From NCBI GenBank assembly GCA_900553525.1, contig USDZ01000101.1, positions 1 through 6,509 on the forward strand: 6,509 nucleotides of DNA. Reading direction: 5' to 3'. Numbering within the stretch: position 1 is the stretch's first letter; each line of letters begins with the position of its first letter. Of the stretch, positions 6,076-6,509 are shown one piece after another. The translations under genes and the position numbers were made by a program. The notes below the pieces were generated by a model. The model ran no database searches, was not told the origin of the DNA, and saw only the letters and a list, made by a program, of their open reading frames with translations. Source of the DNA: an uncultured Oscillospiraceae bacterium. GTDB taxonomy: Bacteria; Bacillota; Clostridia; Oscillospirales; Acutalibacteraceae.

Positions 6076-6357
6076 TCACGCCGTTATCGTAACAAAAACG
6101 GTATCGCCGGGCTGTTTCCCTATTTTCTTACGAATATCCTTGCGAATTCCAAGGATATAGCAGACCGAGCCGTCCTCGTTCTTTACGCCCATATTGACGA
6201 TACTGCCGCTGTAGGAAACGCCATCAAAGGCCGCCTGCACTTTTACGCGGCCTTTTCCGAACTCCTTCCGAATATCAAATGGAAAACGGACATAGGCTCC
6301 CCCTTTGCCGGGAACCGGCTCGATGACAGCGTAAAACTCATAATTTTTACCCTTCAC
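6076..6357 (-). CDS. DUF1905 domain-containing protein
   Basis: A complete 93-residue protein made of one DUF1905 domain. The recognisable pattern is YEFYAVIEPVPGKGGAYVRF at about 6-25, FGKGRVKVQAAFDG at 33-46, a Y-SGSIVNMG strand at 49-57, and ILGIRKDIRKKIGKQPGDTV at 68-87. Members are small beta-rich soluble proteins of unknown role; some longer relatives fuse this domain to a YdeI/OmpD-associated domain. There is no signal peptide or membrane segment. The start is GTG at 6357-6355, because an in-frame TGA lies just upstream and GAGG sits seven bases before it. GTGA at the start overlaps the stop of a short upstream frame. No terminator is seen between it and the uvrB promoters, so some read-through into uvrB is possible. 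I see no functional link to excision repair; adjacency may be incidental. Confidence 0.9.
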   Translation of the reverse strand: MKGKNYEFYAVIEPVPGKGGAYVRFPFDIRKEFGKGRVKVQAAFDGVSYSGSIVNMGVKNEDGSVCYILGIRKDIRKKIGKQPGDTVFVTITA

Positions 6358-6458
6358 TTTCCACCCTCACTATCCGTACACTTTATTTGTTCCATCCACT
6401 GTGTCTCCTTTTCTGGCGGCTTTGTTTGCCGGCATGAGTAATTCTTTGCAAAGCGCAT
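6354..6458 (-). CDS. Unrecognised 34-codon frame overlapping the DUF1905 start (doubtful)
   Basis: ATG at 6458-6456 opens a 34-codon frame (begins MRFAKNYSCRQTKPP, ends CTDSEGGK) whose TGA overlaps the GTG start of the DUF1905 gene as GTGA. There is no good ribosome site at this ATG. However, a strong AAAAGGAG (6412-6405) stands nine bases before an internal ATG of the same frame (6395-6393), which would give a 13-residue peptide ending in the same GTGA overlap. A 9-codon GTG frame (6399-6370) also follows that site at five bases. None is recognised. The strong Shine-Dalgarno is the only feature suggesting real translation here, possibly a coupled leader peptide. Confidence 0.2.
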   Translation of the reverse strand: MRFAKNYSCRQTKPPEKETQWMEQIKCTDSEGGK

Positions 6459-6486
6459 AGAATAGGTTTTCTCGGAATTCCTATTC
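6444..6486. repeat. Palindromes and inverted repeat upstream of the DUF1905 gene
   Basis: CTTTGCAAAG (6444-6453) is a perfect 10-base palindrome. GAATAGG (6460-6466) and CCTATTC (6480-6486) form a perfect seven-base inverted repeat with a 13-base spacer, within which GGAATTCC (6474-6481) is itself palindromic. No T-run follows on the minus strand (AACCTATTC is succeeded by TATGCG), so it is not a terminator. It may be an operator or the remains of a structured end. Confidence 0.35.
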
Positions 6487-6509
6487 CATTCTTCTGCTTA
6501 GACGATTTT

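Noticed and set aside
6076..6078. Recoding of the DUF1905 TGA (selenocysteine or tryptophan)
   Set aside because: The protein already has a complete DUF1905 domain, uvrA ends in TGA, and I see no selenocysteine-type stem-loop directly downstream.
6058..6441. 127-codon plus-strand frame opposite the DUF1905 gene
   Set aside because: The minus-strand DUF1905 protein is clearly recognisable, so this is its antisense shadow.

Overview
The window reads as a chromosomal segment of a Gram-positive anaerobe of the class Clostridia, most likely Oscillospiraceae/Ruminococcaceae-like. This is inferred from the Bacillus/Clostridium-type LexA (DinR) operator in front of uvrB, the DUF5685-type protein at the left edge (a family I associate with Clostridia), purine-rich Shine-Dalgarno sites and moderately GC-rich genes separated by AT-rich promoters. 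All recognisable genes are on the minus strand, so transcription runs from the right edge to the left.

In transcription order: (1) 6358-6509 holds no recognisable gene, only short open frames, inverted repeats and one strong Shine-Dalgarno site. (2) 6076-6357 encodes a complete 93-residue DUF1905 protein with a GTG start. (3) 5696-6075 is mainly the control region of uvrB. It has two good sigma-A promoters in tandem, a LexA operator that matches the Firmicutes consensus exactly and covers the predicted start of the proximal promoter, and several more copies of the ACAAAT half-site. Two short unrecognised frames lie here: 59 codons running in frame from the DUF1905 stop, and 39 codons ending on the uvrB Shine-Dalgarno. 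(4) 3716-5695 is uvrB. (5) A 126-base gap with hairpins and a possible weak internal promoter precedes (6) uvrA at 749-3589. (7) 270 bases of structured non-coding DNA lead to a rho-independent terminator at 453-480. (8) An AT-rich spacer precedes a DUF5685 gene that starts at 282 and runs off the left edge.

UvrA and UvrB are the damage-recognition half of bacterial nucleotide excision repair. UvrA finds the distortion and loads UvrB, which verifies the lesion and recruits UvrC. uvrC is not in this window. The uvrB-uvrA order and the single clear LexA site ahead of uvrB suggest one SOS-inducible transcript ending at 453-480. I found no mobile element, CRISPR array, tRNA or rRNA. I see no convincing evidence of a wholly new system. 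The most interesting leads are the small frame in the uvrB leader, the operator architecture, and the structured uvrA trailer with an antiterminator-like alternative pairing.
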